8,482 nt of DNA from an uncultured Eubacteriales bacterium (GTDB taxonomy: Bacteria > Bacillota > Clostridia > Christensenellales > Aristaeellaceae). A model generated the notes under the pieces. That model saw nothing but the letters and a program-made list of their open reading frames with translations. It searched no databases and was not told the DNA's origin. Positions 6,509 to 8,482 of the stretch are shown here, in pieces. The number at the start of each line of letters is the position of its first letter. The stretch's first letter is position 1. The position numbers and the translations under genes are program-made. Location of the stretch: the NCBI GenBank assembly GCA_900548145.1, contig URJB01000077.1, positions 1 through 8,482 of the forward strand. The letters run 5' to 3'.

Positions 6509-6515
6509 AGGAGAG
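6509..6515 (+). promoter_or_regulatory. Ribosome binding site of rph-rdgB
   Basis: AGGAGAG is separated by 6 nt from ATG 6522. This decides against the in-frame ATG at 6480, which has no such site, and gives the N-terminus MIRTDRRAP expected for RNase PH. Confidence 0.8.
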
Positions 6516-6521
6516 ATACTC

Positions 6522-7835
6522 ATGATTCGTACCGATCGCCGCGCCCCCATGGAGACCCGTCCCTGCGTCATTCAGCCCGGCTTTGTGGAGACCGCCGCCG
6601 GAAGCTGCCTCATTTCCACCGGCAAGACCCGCGTCATCTGCACCGCCAGCGTGGAAGAATCCGTTCCTCCCTTTCTTCGAGACAAAGGGCAGGGCTGGGT
6701 CACGGCGGAATACGCCATGCTGCCCGCCTCCACCGGGCGGCGCAAGGCCCGGGACGGCATCAAGAAGGACGGCCGCAGTGTGGAGATTCAGCGTCTCATC
6801 GGCCGCTCGCTGCGTCAGGCGGTGGACATGACCAAACTGGGCGAACGCACCATCACCTTGGACTGCGATGTGCTCACCGCCGACGGCGGCACCCGCACCG
6901 CCAGCATCACCGGCGCGTATGTGGCGCTGGTCATGGCCGTGGACAAGCTCATGAAGGACGGCCTTTTGTCCGAAAATCCCATCATTTCTCAGGTAGCCGC
7001 CGTCAGCGCGGGCATCGTGGAGGACGAGCCCCTGCTGGATCTCTGCTACGTGGAGGATTCCCGTGCCCAGACGGACATGAATTTTGTCATGAACCACCGG
7101 GGAGAATTTATTGAGCTGCAGGGCACCGGCGAAGGCCGCGCCTTCACCAACCGGGAGCTTCACTGCCTGCTGGACGCGGGCCGCGCCGGAGTGCGCCGTC
7201 TGATGAAGGCCCAGCGGGAGGCCCTACGCGGCATCGGCGGCCATCTGCTGCCCCTGCCCATGGTGGTGGTCGCCAGCGGCAACGCCCACAAGCTGAAGGA
7301 GCTGGCCGCCATGTTCCGTGGCGTGTGTCAGCCAGTCTCCATGAAAGCCGTAGGCTTCGAGGGCGACATTGACGAAAACGGCTCCACCTTTGAGGAAAAC
7401 GCCCGCATCAAAGCAGAATGCGTCATGAAGGAGACCGGTCTGCCCGTTCTGGCGGACGACAGCGGCCTTTCCGTGGACGCGCTGGGCGGCGCGCCGGGCA
7501 TCTACAGCGCCCGCTATGCCGGGGAGCACGGCAACGACCGGGCCAACAACGAGCTGCTTCTGAAAAACATGGACGGCGTTTCCGACCGCACCTGCCGCTT
7601 CGTCTGCGCCATGGCGCTGGCGCTGCCGGGGCAGGAGACCCGCATCGTCCGGGGCGAGTGCGAAGGCCGGCTGCTCACCGCGCTGGAGGGCGAGGGCGGC
7701 TTCGGCTACGATCCCCTGTTCCTCTACGAGAGCGGCAAAACCTTCGCCCAGATGTCCCCCGAGGAAAAAAACCGGGTCAGCCACCGCTTCCACGCCGTCG
7801 AAAAAATGCGGGAAGTTCTCCGGGAGCTGTTCTGA
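6522..7835 (+). CDS. rph-rdgB: Bifunctional RNase PH / XTP-dITP diphosphatase (Rph-RdgB fusion)
   Basis: This is a 437-residue fusion of two cytoplasmic enzymes. Residues 1 to about 238 are RNase PH, the phosphorolytic 3'-exonuclease that trims tRNA ends. Expected residues are present: Arg85 in GRSVEIQRLIGR, the phosphate-site GTR (123-125), and Asp179 and Asp185 in EDSRAQTDMN. A short linker, GGHLLPLP, leads at residue 247 into a complete RdgB/HAM1 domain, which hydrolyses dITP, ITP and XTP to monophosphates and keeps them out of nucleic acids. Its motifs are SGNAHKLKE (252-260), FEENARIKA (290-298), ADDSGLSVDALGGAPGIYSARYAG (311-334, Asp312-Asp313), FGYDPLF (394-400) and SHRFHA (420-425). 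Both halves are full length with intact motifs, so both activities are probably kept. The genes are neighbours in many Firmicutes, and fused forms are known. The message likely continues into the phosphodiesterase gene 51 nt downstream. Confidence 0.95.
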   Translation: MIRTDRRAPMETRPCVIQPGFVETAAGSCLISTGKTRVICTASVEESVPPFLRDKGQGWVTAEYAMLPASTGRRKARDGIKKDGRSVEIQRLIGRSLRQAVDMTKLGERTITLDCDVLTADGGTRTASITGAYVALVMAVDKLMKDGLLSENPIISQVAAVSAGIVEDEPLLDLCYVEDSRAQTDMNFVMNHRGEFIELQGTGEGRAFTNRELHCLLDAGRAGVRRLMKAQREALRGIGGHLLPLPMVVVASGNAHKLKELAAMFRGVCQPVSMKAVGFEGDIDENGSTFEENARIKAECVMKETGLPVLADDSGLSVDALGGAPGIYSARYAGEHGNDRANNELLLKNMDGVSDRTCRFVCAMALALPGQETRIVRGECEGRLLTALEGEGGFGYDPLFLYESGKTFAQMSPEEKNRVSHRFHAVEKMREVLRELF

Positions 7836-7886
7836 TTTTTTCCGTCCTTCCCATTCCATCCCGAAAGGAAGCGCTGCTTTTTTCTT

Positions 7887-8387
7887 ATGAAGCGTGTCAT
7901 TGTGGTTTCCGACTCCCACGGCATGGAGGATCGTCTGCGGGAAATTCTTCTCCGGGCGTTTTCCTTGGGCCCGGTGGATGTGATCGTCTTTCTGGGGGAC
8001 GGGCTGGCCGAGTGGGAGCGGGTCTCTCAGGAGTTTCTCTACGGCAGGCCTTCCCTGCGGCTTTACGCGGTCAAGGGCAACAACGATTACGGCTGGGAAG
8101 CGCCCCTTACGCAGGTGATCTCCGTGGGCAAGGCGAAGCTCCTGCTCTGCCACGGCCACACCTTCCATGTGAAGAACGGCCTCTATCATCTGGAGTTTGA
8201 AGCCGCCGATCAGGACGTTCAGGCCGCCTTATTCGGCCACACCCACTTAGGCCATCTGGAATATGCCAACGGCTGTCTCTTCCTGAACCCGGGCGCAGTC
8301 TGCAACTACGGCCCCAATCTTCCCGTCTATGCCGAGCTTCTCGTCTCCGACGACGGTTCAGTCCATGCATCTCTACAGCAGGGCTAA
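7887..8387 (+). CDS. YfcE/MJ0936-type metallophosphoesterase
   Basis: This 166-residue cytoplasmic phosphodiesterase belongs to the calcineurin-like superfamily, and its length is normal for the YfcE/MJ0936 group. All metal-binding motifs are visible in order: DSH (9-11), GDG (37-39), GNND (64-67), CHGHT (88-92) and GHTH (117-120), followed by NPGA (134-137). Family members use two metals, often Mn2+, and cleave phosphodiester model substrates; the physiological substrate is generally unknown. It lies 51 nt after the rph-rdgB fusion with no terminator between them, so it is probably co-transcribed; this order is common in Clostridia. ATG 7887 is the only possible start in the frame. The nearest purine-rich site, GAAAGGAA (7863-7870), is 16 nt away, which is long, so initiation may be inefficient or coupled. 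The last residues and stop codon fall within a hairpin that begins a structured 3' region. Confidence 0.93.
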   Translation: MKRVIVVSDSHGMEDRLREILLRAFSLGPVDVIVFLGDGLAEWERVSQEFLYGRPSLRLYAVKGNNDYGWEAPLTQVISVGKAKLLLCHGHTFHVKNGLYHLEFEAADQDVQAALFGHTHLGHLEYANGCLFLNPGAVCNYGPNLPVYAELLVSDDGSVHASLQQG

Positions 8388-8482
8388 AGTCCTGCACCCA
8401 CTTCTGCGCGCATAGCGCGCAGAGGCGTAGTGGGACATGCGGCTTGGCCGGGGTTTTACCGCCGTGGCACGACAGGTGCCAC
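8378..8482. repeat. Array of three hairpins, possibly a palindromic element or structured RNA
   Basis: Three inverted repeats follow one another. The first pairs GCAGGG (8378-8383) with TCCTGC (8390-8395), with the stop codon TAA in its 6-nt loop. The second pairs TCTGCGCGC (8403-8411) with GCGCGCAGA (8415-8423) around ATA, extended by CCCACT/AGTGGG (8397-8402 with 8429-8434) across a 5-nt bulge. The third pairs GTGGCAC (8464-8470) with GTGCCAC (8476-8482) and ends exactly at the window edge. None within the window has a T-run, so ordinary termination is not supported here. The element is probably truncated by the window. Confidence 0.55.

Noticed and set aside
5945..7114. A 389-codon plus-strand open frame spanning the divergent region and half of rph.
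   Set aside because: It crosses the small gene antisense and reads rph in the wrong frame, giving an Arg/His-rich shadow with no initiation signal.
7418..8200. Long open frames in both orientations over the RdgB and phosphodiesterase region.
   Set aside because: They are out-of-frame shadows of two genes with complete catalytic motifs, caused by high GC content.
8429..8470. GTGGGAC followed by a GC-rich stem vaguely resembles the c-di-GMP-I riboswitch core.
   Set aside because: The upstream conserved half of that riboswitch is absent and the order of stems does not fit.
1..8482. CRISPR arrays, transposase genes, integrases or tRNA genes.
   Set aside because: No regularly spaced direct repeats, transposase or integrase motifs, or cloverleaf-like sequences were seen on either strand.

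Overview
The window looks like chromosomal DNA from a Gram-positive, moderately GC-rich gut-type Clostridia, probably Oscillospiraceae/Ruminococcaceae. This is inferred from an LTA-synthase-type enzyme with an N-terminal membrane domain, strong GGAGG-like ribosome binding sites, sigma-A-type promoters, and an rph-rdgB-phosphodiesterase gene cluster. No mobile-element gene, CRISPR array or tRNA gene is visible. Six protein genes are supported, and most of the unexplained signal lies between them.

Layout. (1) Bases 1-245 hold two back-to-back promoters. A near-consensus leftward promoter (40-68) has phased A/T tracts behind it and a leader resembling those of stable-RNA operons; its gene lies off the left edge. 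A rightward extended -10 promoter (178-206) drives a two-gene operon: a flippase-like/LPG-synthase-type membrane protein (246-1304) and an overlapping MATE efflux transporter (1282-2673). The operon is closed by a strong intrinsic terminator (2688-2726). (2) Bases 2727-3320 hold no convincing gene but many short hairpins, and may be a dispersed element or structured RNA. (3) On the minus strand, an LTA-synthase/sulfatase-family gene (3379-5664) has its own promoter and terminator. (4) Bases 5697-5988 contain start-less, shifted open frames on the minus strand that look like a gene remnant or repeat. (5) A small AT-richer minus-strand gene of unknown function (5999-6217) has a good promoter. 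(6) A rightward promoter next to a C-tract repeat drives a fused RNase PH-RdgB gene (6522-7835) and a YfcE/MJ0936-type metallophosphoesterase (7887-8387). (7) From 8378 to the window end runs a string of three hairpins, the first enclosing the phosphoesterase stop codon.

Functionally, the left operon and the LTA-synthase-type gene belong to the cell envelope: membrane lipid or polymer handling, export, and glycerol-phosphate polymer synthesis. The right cluster is housekeeping: RNA 3'-end maturation, cleansing of non-canonical purine triphosphates, and a phosphodiesterase. No complete undescribed system is evident. The best candidates for something undescribed are the hairpin-rich intergenic stretches (2727-3200 and 8378-8482), the remnant-like stretch at 5697-5988, and the orphan small gene.
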